A stretch of DNA of 64,000 nt from Streptomyces sp. 378 (lineage in GTDB: Bacteria; Actinomycetota; Actinomycetes; Streptomycetales; Streptomycetaceae): contig NZ_JASKMS010000017.1 of assembly GCF_030124145.1 (NCBI RefSeq), positions 1 through 64,000 on the forward strand, given 5' to 3'. Position 1 is the first letter of the stretch; every line of letters begins with the position of its first letter. Positions 7,714 to 19,283 of the stretch are shown here, in pieces. The notes beneath the pieces are model-generated. The model did not search any database. It was not told the origin of the DNA and saw only the letters and a list, made by a program, of their open reading frames with translations. The position numbers and the translations under genes were made by a program.

Positions 7714-9039
7714 ATGATGCGACGACGTACCACCCTGCTCACCGGCTGCACCGCCCTCGTCCTGGCGCTCGGCGCGACCGCCTGTGGCGGCGGACCCGTC
7801 TCGGCCGGCGGCGGCGACAAGGCGCTCGACGGCCAGTCGATCACCGTGGCCGGCGTCTGGTCCGGCACCGAGCAGAAGAACTTCCAGAAGGTGCTGGACG
7901 CCTTCACCGAGAAGACCGGCGCCAAGACGCAGTTCACGTCCACCGGCGACAACGTCTCCACCGTCGTCGGCAGCAAGATCGAGGGCGGCAACGCCCCCGA
8001 CGTCGTGATGGTTCCGCAGGTCGGCGTGCTCAAGCAGTTCGCGCAGAACGGCTGGCTCAAGCCGCTGTCGAAGAAGACCGAGCAGGCCGTCGACGCCGGG
8101 TACGCCCCCGTGTGGAAGAAGTACGGCAGCGTCGACGGCACCCTGTACGGCCTGTACTTCAAGGCCGCCCACAAGTCGACCGTCTGGTACAGCCCCGACG
8201 CCCTGGAGCAGGCCGGGGTCAAGCCCCCGAAGAGCTACGACGAGATGCTGAAGGCCGGGCAGACGGTGTCCGACTCCGGTCTCGCCGCGTTCTCCGTCGC
8301 CGGTCAGGACGGCTGGACCCTCACCGACTGGTTCGAGAACGTCTACCTCTCCCAGGCCGGGCCCGAGAAGTACGACGCCCTCGCCGCCCACAAGCTGAAG
8401 TGGACCGACGCGTCCGTCGTCGACGCCCTCACCACCCTCGGCAAGCTCTTCAAGGACAAGCAGCTCATCGCGGGCGGCCAGAAGGGCGCCCTGAACACCG
8501 ACTTCCCCGGCTCGGTGGAGAAGGTGTTCGGCCCGCAGCCCGAAGCCGGCATGGTCTACGAGGGCGACTTCGTCGCCGGTGTCGCCAAGGACCAGTTCGG
8601 CAAGAAGATCGGCCAGGACGCGAACTTCTTCCCGTTCCCGGCGGTCGGCGGCGGCGAAGCACCGGTCGTCAGCGGCGGCGACGCCGCCGTCGTCCTCAAG
8701 GACGGCAAGAACCAGAAGGCCGCCCAGGCCCTCCTGGAGTACCTGGCGACCCCCGAGGCCTCGGCCGTCTGGGCCGAGGCGGGCGGCTTCCTCTCCCCGA
8801 ACAAGAAGCTCGACCTCGCTTCCTACGGTGACGACGTCACCCGCGCCACCGCCAAGTCCCTCGTCGACGCCGGGGATTCGGTCCGCTTCGACATGTCCGA
8901 CCAGGCCCCGGCCGCGTTCGGCGGCACCAAGGGCACCGGCGAGTGGAAGCTGCTGCAGGACTTCCTGCGCGACCCGTCCGACCCGAAGGGCACCGCGGCG
9001 AGGCTGGAGGCCGCGGCGGCCAAGGCGTACCAGGACTGA
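7714..9039 (+). CDS. Sugar ABC transporter substrate-binding lipoprotein
   Basis: Extracytoplasmic lipoprotein that captures the sugar for the adjacent permeases, 441 aa. The signal peptide has twin arginines in RRRTTLLTG and a lipobox ending ATAC, followed by a glycine-rich linker. Typical family 1 elements: VAGVWSGTEQKNFQKVLDAF, GNAPDVVMVPQVGVLKQF and TLYGLYFKAAHKSTVWYSP. GAAGGGA precedes the start at a suitable distance. It is 52 nt downstream of the alpha-glucosidase and 6 nt upstream of the first permease. Overall pattern is AglE/ThuE-like; exact sugar unknown. Confidence 0.93.
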   Translation: MMRRRTTLLTGCTALVLALGATACGGGPVSAGGGDKALDGQSITVAGVWSGTEQKNFQKVLDAFTEKTGAKTQFTSTGDNVSTVVGSKIEGGNAPDVVMVPQVGVLKQFAQNGWLKPLSKKTEQAVDAGYAPVWKKYGSVDGTLYGLYFKAAHKSTVWYSPDALEQAGVKPPKSYDEMLKAGQTVSDSGLAAFSVAGQDGWTLTDWFENVYLSQAGPEKYDALAAHKLKWTDASVVDALTTLGKLFKDKQLIAGGQKGALNTDFPGSVEKVFGPQPEAGMVYEGDFVAGVAKDQFGKKIGQDANFFPFPAVGGGEAPVVSGGDAAVVLKDGKNQKAAQALLEYLATPEASAVWAEAGGFLSPNKKLDLASYGDDVTRATAKSLVDAGDSVRFDMSDQAPAAFGGTKGTGEWKLLQDFLRDPSDPKGTAARLEAAAAKAYQD

Positions 9040-9045
9040 TACGCC

Positions 9046-10407
9046 ATGACAGCCACCCTCGTGAAAGAGACGGGCCCCCCACCGCCCGGGCCGGTCGCCG
9101 ACCCCAACAGGCGGCTGCGCCGGCGCGGGAAGATCATCGCCCTGCTGTTCGTGCTGCCCGCGCTGCTGCTGCTCGGCGCGCTCGTCGTCTACCCCGTGCT
9201 GTTCAGCATCGGCCGCAGCTTCTTCGACGCCTCCGGGACGAGCTTCGTCGGCGGCGACAACTACGCCGAGATGTTCCGCGACCCGGCGACCCTCAAGGCC
9301 GTCCGCAACACGGCCGTCTGGGTCGTCGTCGCCCCGGCCCTGCTCACCGGACTCGGCCTGATCCTCGCCGTGCTGGTGGAGAAGGTCCGCTGGGCCACGG
9401 CCTTCAAACTGCTCCTCTTCATGCCGATGGCGGTCTCCTTCCTCGCCGCCGGCATCATCTTCCGGCTCGCCTACGACCAGGACCCCGACAAGGGCGTGCT
9501 CAACGCCGCGGTGGTCTCCGTTCACGACGCCTTCGAGCCGGAGTCCTCGTACCCGACGGCCCGGGCGCGTGACGGCCAGGGTCTGACCAAGGACGAGGAC
9601 GGGTCGTACCGCACGAGCGCGAGCGCGTCCCCCGGGGACGCGGTGACGCTGGGCCTGGTCGGCGTACAGCCCGCCGACCTGCCCGGCGGCGCCCGGCCCG
9701 CCTTCGCGGCGGCGGAGCGCAAGGCCGGCCCCGACGAACTGCGCGGGGTCGTCTACCTGGACTTCGTGCCCGGTGGGGGAGGGGAGCAGGGCAGGGTCGA
9801 CCGGGGGGAGAAGGGACTGCCGGAGATGCGGGTCGAGGCGGTCCGCGGCGGTGAGACGATCGCCACGACCACCACGGCCGCCGACGGTTCCTTCGGCTTC
9901 GAGGGGCTCGCATCGGGTTCCTACCAGGTGCGACTGCCGTCGTCGAACTTCGCCCAGCCCTACGAGGGCGTCTCCTGGCTCGGACCGGCGCTGGTCACCC
10001 CGGCGATCATCGGCGCGTACCTCTGGATCTGGACCGGCTTCGCCATGGTGCTGATCGGCGCGGGACTGTCGACGCTGCCGCGGGACGCCCTGGAGGCGGC
10101 GCGGATGGACGGCGCCAACGAGTGGCAGATCTTCCGGCGGATCACGGTGCCGCTGCTGGCCCCCGTCCTGTCGGTCGTGTTCATCACCCTCGTCATCAAC
10201 GTGATGAAGGTCTTCGACCTCGTCTACATCATCGCCCCCGGGCCCGTGCAGGAGGACGCGACCGTGCTCGCGACGCAGATGTGGCTGGTGTCGTTCGGCG
10301 GCGGCAACAACCAGGGACTCGGCAGCGCCCTCGGCGTGCTGCTCCTGCTGCTGGTCGTCCCGGCCATGGTGTTCAACGTCCGCCGTTTCCGAAGGGGGCA
10401 GCGATGA
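9046..10407 (+). CDS. Sugar ABC transporter permease with large extracytoplasmic insert
   Basis: MalF-type inner permease, 453 aa against about 300 for the usual family member. TM helices begin near residue 28 (IIALLFVLPALLLLGALVVY). After about residue 145 (FRLAYDQDPDKGVLNAAV) an insert of roughly 150-170 residues interrupts the fold. It is rich in Asp, Gly and Pro and contains GLPEMRVEAVRGGETIATTT and DGSFGFEGLASGSYQVRLPS, a pattern of the carboxypeptidase-regulatory/SpaA-like beta-sandwich. The permease resumes at PYEGVSWLGPALVTPAIIGA and has the EAA loop DALEAARMDGANEWQIFRRI. Its stop overlaps the next gene by ATGA. Confidence 0.92.
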   Translation: MTATLVKETGPPPPGPVADPNRRLRRRGKIIALLFVLPALLLLGALVVYPVLFSIGRSFFDASGTSFVGGDNYAEMFRDPATLKAVRNTAVWVVVAPALLTGLGLILAVLVEKVRWATAFKLLLFMPMAVSFLAAGIIFRLAYDQDPDKGVLNAAVVSVHDAFEPESSYPTARARDGQGLTKDEDGSYRTSASASPGDAVTLGLVGVQPADLPGGARPAFAAAERKAGPDELRGVVYLDFVPGGGGEQGRVDRGEKGLPEMRVEAVRGGETIATTTTAADGSFGFEGLASGSYQVRLPSSNFAQPYEGVSWLGPALVTPAIIGAYLWIWTGFAMVLIGAGLSTLPRDALEAARMDGANEWQIFRRITVPLLAPVLSVVFITLVINVMKVFDLVYIIAPGPVQEDATVLATQMWLVSFGGGNNQGLGSALGVLLLLLVVPAMVFNVRRFRRGQR

Positions 10408-11243
10408 ACGCGGTCCGGCGCGGGCTGGGCAGCGGAGTCGTCCAGGCCTTCCTCGTCCTGGTGGGCCTGGTGTGGATGACGCCGCTGGCCGGGCTGTTCC
10501 TGTCCTCGCTGCGGTCCTCCGAGGACACGGCGAAGGGCGGCTGGTGGACGGTGTTCTCCAGCCCCGGGCAACTGTCCCTCGACAACTACTCCTCACTGCT
10601 GGGGAACGCCGGGATCACCCAGGCGTTCTGGAACACGGTGCTGATATCGGTGCCGACGACGGTGCTGGTCGTGGTGGTCGCGGCCCTCGCGGGGTACGCC
10701 TTCGCGTGGCTGGACTTCCCCGGGCGGGAGGTGATCTTCCTGGTCGTGGTCGCGCTGCTGGTGGTGCCGGTGCAGATCGGTCTGCTGCCGGTCGCCAAAC
10801 TCTTCGGACAACTGGGCCTCTTCGGCACGATCCCCGGCGTCGTGCTCTTCCACGTGGCCTACGGTCTTCCCTTCGCGGTGTTCCTGCTGCGGAACTACTT
10901 CGCCGAGATGCCGAAGGAGATGCTGGAGGCGGCGCGCATGGACGGCGGCACCGAGTGGCGCATCTTCACGCGGCTCGTCCTGCCCGTGGGACGGCCCGCG
11001 ATCGCCTCCCTGGCCATCTTCCAGTTCCTGTGGGTGTGGAACGACATGCTGGTGGCACTGCTGTTCGCGGACAGCGCCTCACAGCCGCTGACCGTGGAAC
11101 TCCAGTCGCAGATCCGCCAGTTCGGCAGCAACATCGACGTCCTGGCACCCGGGGCGTTCGTGTCCCTGGTCGTCCCGGTGGTCGTGTTCTTCGCGTTCCA
11201 GCGGCACTTCGTGCAGGGCGTGATGGCGGGGTCGGTGAAGTAG
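10404..11243 (+). CDS. Sugar ABC transporter permease (MalG type)
   Basis: Second inner membrane permease of the alpha-glucoside importer, 279 aa. The ATG at 10404 overlaps the previous stop (ATGA). Six hydrophobic segments are evident, with the EAA motif EMLEAARMDGGTEWRIFTRL before the last helices and C-terminal HFVQGVMAGSVK, a common ending of MalG-type permeases. No dedicated ATPase follows; Streptomyces sugar importers usually share the MsiK ATPase encoded elsewhere. A strong terminator follows 9 nt after the stop. Confidence 0.95.
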   Translation: MNAVRRGLGSGVVQAFLVLVGLVWMTPLAGLFLSSLRSSEDTAKGGWWTVFSSPGQLSLDNYSSLLGNAGITQAFWNTVLISVPTTVLVVVVAALAGYAFAWLDFPGREVIFLVVVALLVVPVQIGLLPVAKLFGQLGLFGTIPGVVLFHVAYGLPFAVFLLRNYFAEMPKEMLEAARMDGGTEWRIFTRLVLPVGRPAIASLAIFQFLWVWNDMLVALLFADSASQPLTVELQSQIRQFGSNIDVLAPGAFVSLVVPVVVFFAFQRHFVQGVMAGSVK

Positions 11244-11252
11244 CGCATACGT

Positions 11253-11289
11253 TTCGGGCCCCCGCTTCACTGCGAAGCGGGGGCCCGAA
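11253..11289. terminator. Bidirectional hairpin terminator
   Basis: A 16-bp perfect stem (TTCGGGCCCCCGCTTC with its complement) and a five-base loop ACTGC, between the convergent permease and pgl genes. Confidence 0.85.
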
Positions 11290-11294
11290 GGCGT

Positions 11295-12080
11295 TCACGC
11301 CGACGCTGGTGGATACAGCGAACGCGGCAGTCGGGAAGCCGCCGCCCCGTCCATCAGCCACAAGGTACGGCTCCTGCCGTACGCCCCCGCTGCCGGGGCC
11401 TGGATCTCGCCCGCGCCCGACAGGGCGATCGCCGCCGCCTGGGCCTTGTCCTCGCCCGCGGCCAGCAGCCACACCTCACGGGCCGCACGGATCGCCGGCA
11501 GGGTCAGCGTCACCCGGGTCGGCGGCGGCTTGGGCGCGCCGTGGACACCGACCACCGTGCGGTCGGTCTCCCTGACTGCCGGCAGCTCCGGGAACAGCGA
11601 CGCCACGTGCGTGTCCGGGCCCACGCCCAGCATCAGCACGTCGAAGGTGGGCACGGGCCCGTGGTTCTCCGGGCCCGCCGCCGCTGCCAACTCCTGCGCG
11701 TACGCGGCAGCCGCCGCGTCCACGTCGGTGCCGTCAGGGCCGTCCGATGCGGGCATCGCGTGCACCCGCTTCGGGGCGAGCGGCACCGAGTCGAGGAGAG
11801 CCTCCCTCGCCTGGGTGACGTTGCGGTCCGGGTCCCCCTCGGGCAGGAACCGCTCGTCACCCCACCAGAGGTCGAGCCGGCTCCAGTCGATCGCGTCCCG
11901 GGCGGGCGCCGCGGCCAGGGCCGCCAGCAGGCCGTTGCCGTTGCGGCCGCCCGTCAGGACCACGGACGCCGAGCCCCGGGAGGCCTGCGCGTCCACGATC
12001 CTGGTGATCAGCCGGGCCGCCGCGGCCTGCGCCATCAGCTCCTTGTCGCGGTGCACGACCAGCTGCGGTGCCGTACTCAC
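11295..12080 (-). CDS. pgl: 6-phosphogluconolactonase
   Basis: Hydrolyses 6-phosphogluconolactone to 6-phosphogluconate, second step of the oxidative pentose phosphate path; cytosolic, 261 aa. Seen: VVLTGGRNGNGLLAAL (sugar-phosphate isomerase-like fold, phosphate loop), DLWWGDERFLPEGDPDRN, a hallmark of the Pgl/DevB family, and MLGVGPDTHVASLFP. Its ATG overlaps the opcA stop by 4 nt. It is the last gene of the tkt-tal-zwf-opcA-pgl operon and ends just before a strong terminator. Confidence 0.96.
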   Translation of the reverse strand: MSTAPQLVVHRDKELMAQAAAARLITRIVDAQASRGSASVVLTGGRNGNGLLAALAAAPARDAIDWSRLDLWWGDERFLPEGDPDRNVTQAREALLDSVPLAPKRVHAMPASDGPDGTDVDAAAAAYAQELAAAAGPENHGPVPTFDVLMLGVGPDTHVASLFPELPAVRETDRTVVGVHGAPKPPPTRVTLTLPAIRAAREVWLLAAGEDKAQAAAIALSGAGEIQAPAAGAYGRSRTLWLMDGAAASRLPRSLYPPASA

Positions 12081-13159
12081 TTCGCCTCCGCCTTCCGGAC
12101 CGGCTCCAGCGCCGGCGGTTCCCGCCTCACCGGTGCCTGCGCCGTCGCTTCCGCAGCGGGTGCTTTCGCGGCAGTTTCGACGGGAGCGGGGAGGGCGAGT
12201 CCTGCTCGCCCCTCACTTTTGGGCACCGAGCCCGAGGACTTCAGCCGGTCCACGCCGTAGCGCAGGGCGGACGCGTACGTGTCGTCCGGGTCCAGCCGCC
12301 GCAGCTCCTCCGCCATCAGCTCGGCGGTCTCCCGGCGCTTGAGCGCCACCGCCCGGTCCGGCTGGCCCTCGATGGAGAGCGTCGCCAGGGAGCCGTCGGC
12401 ACGGTCCAGCTTGATGGGGCCGCAGTTGGTGTCCATCCGGACCGCCGTCAGACCGGGCCCGCCGGACAGCGAGCGCTTCACGGGGACGTCCAGCCGGTCC
12501 GCGAGCCACATCGCCAGCAGCTCACAGCTCGGGTTGAACTCCTCGCCCTCCACCTCGACGGCCCGGACCTCGCAGGCCACCTGGTCCAGGGCCGCCGCCA
12601 GCATGGAGCGCCAGGGCGTGATGCGGGTCCAGGACAGGTCCGTGTCGCCCGGGGTGTAGGTCCCGGACCGGGTGGCCAGGTCCCGTACCGGCTGCTCGGA
12701 GGCGTACGTGTCGGTGACGCGGCGCTGGGCGAGGGCCCCCAGGGGGTCCTTCGCCGGGTCGAGCGGCGCGTTCACCGGCCACCACACCACCACCGGGGCG
12801 TCCGGCAGCAGCAGCGGCAGCACCACCGACTGGGCGTGATCGACGACCTCGCCGTACAGCCGGAGCACCACCGTCTCGCCGGAACCCGCGTCGGCCCCGA
12901 CCCGGACCTCCGCGTCGAGACGGGACTGCGTACGGTCGCGGGGCGAACGGGAGACGCGCTTGATGACCACGAGCGTGCGGGCGGGATGCTCGTGCGAGGC
13001 GTCGTTCGCGGCCTTCAGCGCGTCGTAGGCGTTCTCCTCGTCCGTCACGATGACCAGCGTGAGCACCATGCCGACCGCCGGGGTGCCGATCGCCCGGCGG
13101 CCCTGCACCAGCGCCTTGTTGACCTTGCTGGCCGTGGTGTCCGTGAGGTCTATCTTCAT
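12077..13159 (-). CDS. opcA: Glucose-6-phosphate dehydrogenase assembly protein OpcA
   Basis: Actinobacterial/cyanobacterial allosteric partner that promotes assembly and redox control of glucose-6-phosphate dehydrogenase, 360 aa. Seen: MKIDLTDTTASKVNKALV at the N-terminus, VGMVLTLVIVTDEENAYDAL, and LLLPDAPVVVWWPVNAP in the middle, all typical of OpcA. The last 60 residues are alanine/proline-rich and look disordered. Start and stop overlap with zwf (ATGA) and pgl, fitting a co-translated complex. Confidence 0.95.
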   Translation of the reverse strand: MKIDLTDTTASKVNKALVQGRRAIGTPAVGMVLTLVIVTDEENAYDALKAANDASHEHPARTLVVIKRVSRSPRDRTQSRLDAEVRVGADAGSGETVVLRLYGEVVDHAQSVVLPLLLPDAPVVVWWPVNAPLDPAKDPLGALAQRRVTDTYASEQPVRDLATRSGTYTPGDTDLSWTRITPWRSMLAAALDQVACEVRAVEVEGEEFNPSCELLAMWLADRLDVPVKRSLSGGPGLTAVRMDTNCGPIKLDRADGSLATLSIEGQPDRAVALKRRETAELMAEELRRLDPDDTYASALRYGVDRLKSSGSVPKSEGRAGLALPAPVETAAKAPAAEATAQAPVRREPPALEPVRKAEAK

Positions 13160-14679
13160 GGCCGACGCCAGCTCCGTCCGTGTCGCTCGAGCATTTCGTC
13201 CGCCTCGACGGGCCCCCAGGTACCGGCCGGGTACTGGGCGGGCCTGTCGTTCTTGTCCCAGTACTCCTCGATCGGGTCGAGGATCTTCCAGGACAGCTCG
13301 ACCTCCTCGGTGCGCGGGAAGAGGTTCGAGTCACCGAGCAGGACGTCCAGGATGAGACGCTCGTACGCCTCCGGGCTGGACTCCGTGAAGGACTCGCCGT
13401 AGGCGAAGTCCATCGACACGTCCCGGATCTCCATCGACGTGCCCGGCACCTTCGAGCCGAAGCGGACCGTCACGCCCTCGTCCGGCTGGACGCGGATGAC
13501 GATCGCGTTGGAACCCAGCTCCTCGGTGGCCGTCGAGTCGAAGGGGGAGTGCGGGGCCCGCTGGAAGACGACCGCGATCTCCGTCACCCGGCGGCCGAGC
13601 CGCTTGCCGGTGCGCAGATAGAACGGGACACCCGCCCAGCGGCGGTTGTCGATCTCCAGCTTGATCGCGGCGTACGTGTCGGTCTTCGACGAGGCGTTGA
13701 TGCCGTCCTCGTCGAGATAGCCGATCACCTTCGCGCCGCCCTGCCAGCCGGCCGCGTACTGGCCGCGCACGGTGTCCCGGCCCATGTCCTTCGGCAGCTT
13801 CACGGCGCCGAGGACCTTGGTCTTCTCGGCGGCCAGCGCGTCCGCGTCGAAGGAGGCCGGCTCCTCCATGGCGGTCAGCGCCAGGAGCTGGAGCAGGTGG
13901 TTCTGGATGACGTCACGGGCCGCGCCGATGCCGTCGTAGTAACCGGCCCGGCCGCCGATGCCGATGTCCTCCGCCATGGTGATCTGCACGTGGTCCACGA
14001 GGGACCGGTTCCAGATCGGCTCGAACATCGTGTTGGCGAAGCGCAGCGCCAGGATGTTCTGGACGGTCTCCTTGCCCAGGTAGTGGTCGATGCGGAAGAC
14101 CTGGTCCGGGGCGAAGACCTCGTGGACGACCTTGTTGAGCTCCTCGGCCGACTTCAGGTCGTGCCCGAACGGCTTCTCGATGACCGCGCGCCGCCAGGAG
14201 CCGCCCGTCTGGTCGGCCAGCTGGTGCTTCTTCAGTTGCTGGATGACCACCGGGAAGGACTTCGGCGGCACCGACAGGTAGAAGGCGAAGTTGCCGCCGG
14301 TGCCCTGGGCCTTGTCCAGCTCGTCGATCGTGGAGCGCAGCCGCTCGAACGCGTCGTCGTCGTCGAAGGTGCCCTGCACGAAGCGCATCCCCTGGATGAG
14401 CTGCTGCCAGACCTCCTCGCGGAAGGGAGTGCGGGCGTGCTCCTTGACCGCGTCGTGGACCTCCTGGGCGAAGTCCTCGTGCGCCCACTCGCGGCGGGCG
14501 AAGCCCACCAGCGAGAAGCCCGGCGGCAACAGACCCCGGTTGGCGAGGTCGTACACGGCGGGCATCAGCTTCTTCCGGGACAGGTCGCCCGTGACGCCGA
14601 AGATGACCAGGCCCGACGGCCCCGCGATACGCGGGAGCCGTCGGTCCGCGGGGTCACGCAGCGGATTGCTGCTCGACAC
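13156..14679 (-). CDS. zwf: Glucose-6-phosphate dehydrogenase
   Basis: Oxidises glucose-6-phosphate to 6-phosphogluconolactone with NADP+, 507 aa, the usual family length. Seen: the nucleotide-binding motif GVTGDLSRKKLMPAVYDL, the active-site motif FRIDHYLGKETVQN with the catalytic histidine, and DFAYGESFTESSPEAYERL near the C-terminus. The gene lies 4 nt after tal and overlaps opcA by 4 nt. The start MSSSNPLRDPADRRLPRIAG agrees with actinobacterial homologues. Confidence 0.97.
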   Translation of the reverse strand: MSSSNPLRDPADRRLPRIAGPSGLVIFGVTGDLSRKKLMPAVYDLANRGLLPPGFSLVGFARREWAHEDFAQEVHDAVKEHARTPFREEVWQQLIQGMRFVQGTFDDDDAFERLRSTIDELDKAQGTGGNFAFYLSVPPKSFPVVIQQLKKHQLADQTGGSWRRAVIEKPFGHDLKSAEELNKVVHEVFAPDQVFRIDHYLGKETVQNILALRFANTMFEPIWNRSLVDHVQITMAEDIGIGGRAGYYDGIGAARDVIQNHLLQLLALTAMEEPASFDADALAAEKTKVLGAVKLPKDMGRDTVRGQYAAGWQGGAKVIGYLDEDGINASSKTDTYAAIKLEIDNRRWAGVPFYLRTGKRLGRRVTEIAVVFQRAPHSPFDSTATEELGSNAIVIRVQPDEGVTVRFGSKVPGTSMEIRDVSMDFAYGESFTESSPEAYERLILDVLLGDSNLFPRTEEVELSWKILDPIEEYWDKNDRPAQYPAGTWGPVEADEMLERHGRSWRRP

Positions 14680-14683
14680 CTGT

Positions 14684-15802
14684 TCAGCCCTCCGAGGGCG
14701 CGAGGCGCCGGAGTTCGGCCTCGGTCGACTTCAGCAGGTCGGTCCAGGACGCCTCGAACTTCTCGACGCCCTCCTCCTCCAGCAGCCGCACCACGTCGTC
14801 GTACTTGATCCCGAGCTTCTCGACGGCGTCGAGGTCGGCGCGGGCCTGCTCGTAGGTGCCGGCGACGGTGTCGCCGGTGATCTCACCGTGGTCCTCGGTG
14901 GCGAACAGGGTCGCCTCCGGCATGGTGTTCACCGTGTTCGGCGCGACCAGCTCGGTGACGTACATCGTGTCCTTGTACGCCTTGTCCTTCACGCCGGTGG
15001 ACGCCCACAGCGGACGCTGCTTGTTGGCACCCGCCTTCTCCAGGGCGTTCCAGCGGTCCGAGGAGAAGATCTCCTCGTACGCCTGGTAGGCCAGACGGGC
15101 ATTGGCGAGGGCGGCCTTGCCGCGCAGCGCCTTGGCCTCGTCGGTGCCCAGCGCGTCGATCCGCTTGTCGATCTCGGTGTCCACGCGGGACACGAAGAAC
15201 GACGCCACCGAGTGGATCTGCGAGAGGTCCAGGCCGCGCTCCTTGGCCTTCTCCAGGCCGGTCAGGAACGCGTCCATGACCAGGCGGTAGCGCTCCAGCG
15301 AGAAGATCAGCGTGACGTTGACACTGATGCCCAGGCCGATGGTCTCGGCGATGGCCGGGATGCCCGCCTCGGTCGCCGGGATCTTGATGAGCGTGTTGGG
15401 GCGGTCCACCAGCCAGGCGAGCTGCTTGGCCTCGGCGACCGTCGCCCGCGTGTTGTGCGCCAGGCGCGGGTCGACCTCGATCGAGACCCGGCCGTCCTTG
15501 CCGCCGGTGGCGTCGAAGACGGGGCGCAGCACGTCGGCGGCGTCACGGACGTCCGCCGTGGTGATCATGCGGACGGCCTCTTCGACGGTGACCTCGCGGG
15601 CGGCGAGGTCGGTCAGCTGCGTGTCGTAGCCGTCACCCTGCGAAATCGCCTTCTGGAAGATCGACGGGTTGGTGGTGACGCCCACGACGTGCTGCTGGTC
15701 GATCAGCTCGGCGAGGTTGCCGGACGTGATCCGCTTGCGCGACAGGTCGTCCAGCCAGATCGCCACGCCTTCCTCGGAGAGGCGCTTGAGTGCGTCTGTC
15801 AT
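14684..15802 (-). CDS. tal: Transaldolase
   Basis: Transfers a dihydroxyacetone unit between sugar phosphates in the non-oxidative pentose phosphate path, 372 aa. The Schiff-base lysine lies in TLIKIPATEAGIPAIAETI; LDDLSRKRI and VTTNPSIFQKAI are typical of the long actinobacterial transaldolases. I chose the ATG at 15802 (MTDALKRLSEEG), preceded by TAGGAGATGG; the longer open frame upstream runs into tkt and is not supported. It lies 34 nt after tkt and 4 nt before zwf. Confidence 0.97.
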   Translation of the reverse strand: MTDALKRLSEEGVAIWLDDLSRKRITSGNLAELIDQQHVVGVTTNPSIFQKAISQGDGYDTQLTDLAAREVTVEEAVRMITTADVRDAADVLRPVFDATGGKDGRVSIEVDPRLAHNTRATVAEAKQLAWLVDRPNTLIKIPATEAGIPAIAETIGLGISVNVTLIFSLERYRLVMDAFLTGLEKAKERGLDLSQIHSVASFFVSRVDTEIDKRIDALGTDEAKALRGKAALANARLAYQAYEEIFSSDRWNALEKAGANKQRPLWASTGVKDKAYKDTMYVTELVAPNTVNTMPEATLFATEDHGEITGDTVAGTYEQARADLDAVEKLGIKYDDVVRLLEEEGVEKFEASWTDLLKSTEAELRRLAPSEG

Positions 15803-15836
15803 GGAAATTCCATCTCCTACGTGTCGTATATGAGCG

Positions 15837-17924
<2,088 letters not shown>

Positions 17925-18277
17925 CCTGGGTCAGGGCTCCTCTCCACATGTCGGATGCCGGTGTATCGGGGCGCCCACCGGCCGCAGTCGAGCCTACCCC
18001 CGTGGGACGTGCGTTTTTTCGAGTCACTCCAGAGTGCCGGGGCTGATCCCGGTCCGCCTGCTGACTGGGCCGTACCGCATTCGACAGGTGAATACGGAGC
18101 CGCTCATCCGGGTGCTCAATCGAGCTTCGGCGCGCCCGTCGGAAGGCGCCCGCCAACACGAGCGGACCCCCGCGAATGTCCGACTCTGGGCAACGTCTAA
18201 AGTGGCGTGGTACGCGCGAGCCTTTACCGGGACTTCACACGGGTGGGGCTTGCTGGGATGTCTCTGTAGGGGTGTGC
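17925..18277. other. Divergent intergenic region between tkt and ctaB
   Basis: About 350 nt without a convincing gene. It must carry both promoters. A TAGGCT on the minus strand (17991-17996) is a candidate -10 for tkt. Open frames here have no ribosome sites and no recognisable family. No strong hairpin or repeat was seen. Confidence 0.5.
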
Positions 18278-19225
18278 GTGACGGCCGTTGAATCCCGTCC
18301 AGCGGGGATGCTAGGGGCGGACCAGAGCCCGGCCCACCGGCCGTTCGGGGCCCGTGTCAAGGCGTTCGTGGCTCTCACCAAGCCGCGGATCATCGAGCTG
18401 CTGCTGATCACCACGGTGCCGGTGATGTTCCTGGCGCAGCAGGGCGTGCCCGACCTGACGCTGGTGCTGCTGACGTGCATCGGCGGCTACATGTCCGCGG
18501 GCGGCGCCAACGCGCTCAACATGTACATCGACCGGGACATCGACGCGCTCATGGACCGCACCTCGCAGCGCCCGCTGGTCACCGGCATGGTCAGCCCGCG
18601 CGAGTGCCTGGTCTTCGGCATCACGCTGGCCGTCGCCTCGACGCTGCTGTTCGGTCTCACCGTGAACTGGCTGAGCGCCTGGCTCGCCCTCGGCGCGCTC
18701 CTCTTCTACGTCGTCGTCTACACGATGATCCTCAAGCGCCGTACCTCGCAGAACATCGTGTGGGGCGGTATCGCGGGCTGCCTGCCGGTGCTGATCGGCT
18801 GGTCCTCGGTCACGAACTCGATGTCGTGGGCGCCGGTCATCCTCTTCCTCGTCATGTTCTTCTGGACGCCGCCGCACTACTGGCCGCTGTCCATGAAGGT
18901 CAGAGAGGACTACGCGCGCGTGGGTGTGCCGATGCTGCCGGTGGTCGCCTCCAACAAGGTGGTCGCCCGGCAGATCGTGCTCTACAGCTGGGTCATGGTC
19001 GCCGTCTCGCTGCTGCTGACCCCGCTCGGCTACACCGGCTGGTTCTACACGTCGGTGGCGCTGCTGGCGGGCGGCTTCTGGCTCTGGGAGGCGCACGGCC
19101 TGCAGAACCGTGCGAAGGCGGAGGTGACGGGCGCCAAGCTGAAGGAGATGCGCCTGTTCCACTGGTCGATCACGTACGTGTCGCTGCTGTTCGTTGCGGT
19201 CGCGGTCGACCCGTTCCTGCGCTGA
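18278..19225 (+). CDS. ctaB: Heme O synthase (protoheme IX farnesyltransferase)
   Basis: Membrane prenyltransferase that adds a farnesyl group to heme B for cytochrome oxidase, 315 aa. UbiA-superfamily motif NALNMYIDRDIDALMDRT holds the aspartates that bind prenyl diphosphate via Mg2+, and a second site is in MFFWTPPHYWPLSMKV. About nine TM helices. I use the GTG at 18278 because TAGGGG lies six bases upstream; the frame is open further but without a good start. Heme A synthase (ctaA), the next enzyme, is encoded 1.7 kb away on the other strand. Confidence 0.95.
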   Translation: MTAVESRPAGMLGADQSPAHRPFGARVKAFVALTKPRIIELLLITTVPVMFLAQQGVPDLTLVLLTCIGGYMSAGGANALNMYIDRDIDALMDRTSQRPLVTGMVSPRECLVFGITLAVASTLLFGLTVNWLSAWLALGALLFYVVVYTMILKRRTSQNIVWGGIAGCLPVLIGWSSVTNSMSWAPVILFLVMFFWTPPHYWPLSMKVREDYARVGVPMLPVVASNKVVARQIVLYSWVMVAVSLLLTPLGYTGWFYTSVALLAGGFWLWEAHGLQNRAKAEVTGAKLKEMRLFHWSITYVSLLFVAVAVDPFLR

Positions 19226-19283
19226 CGTACGTCACACCGCCCTGCCCTCGCGAGACGATCTACCCGTGAGTAGCATCCTGGCC

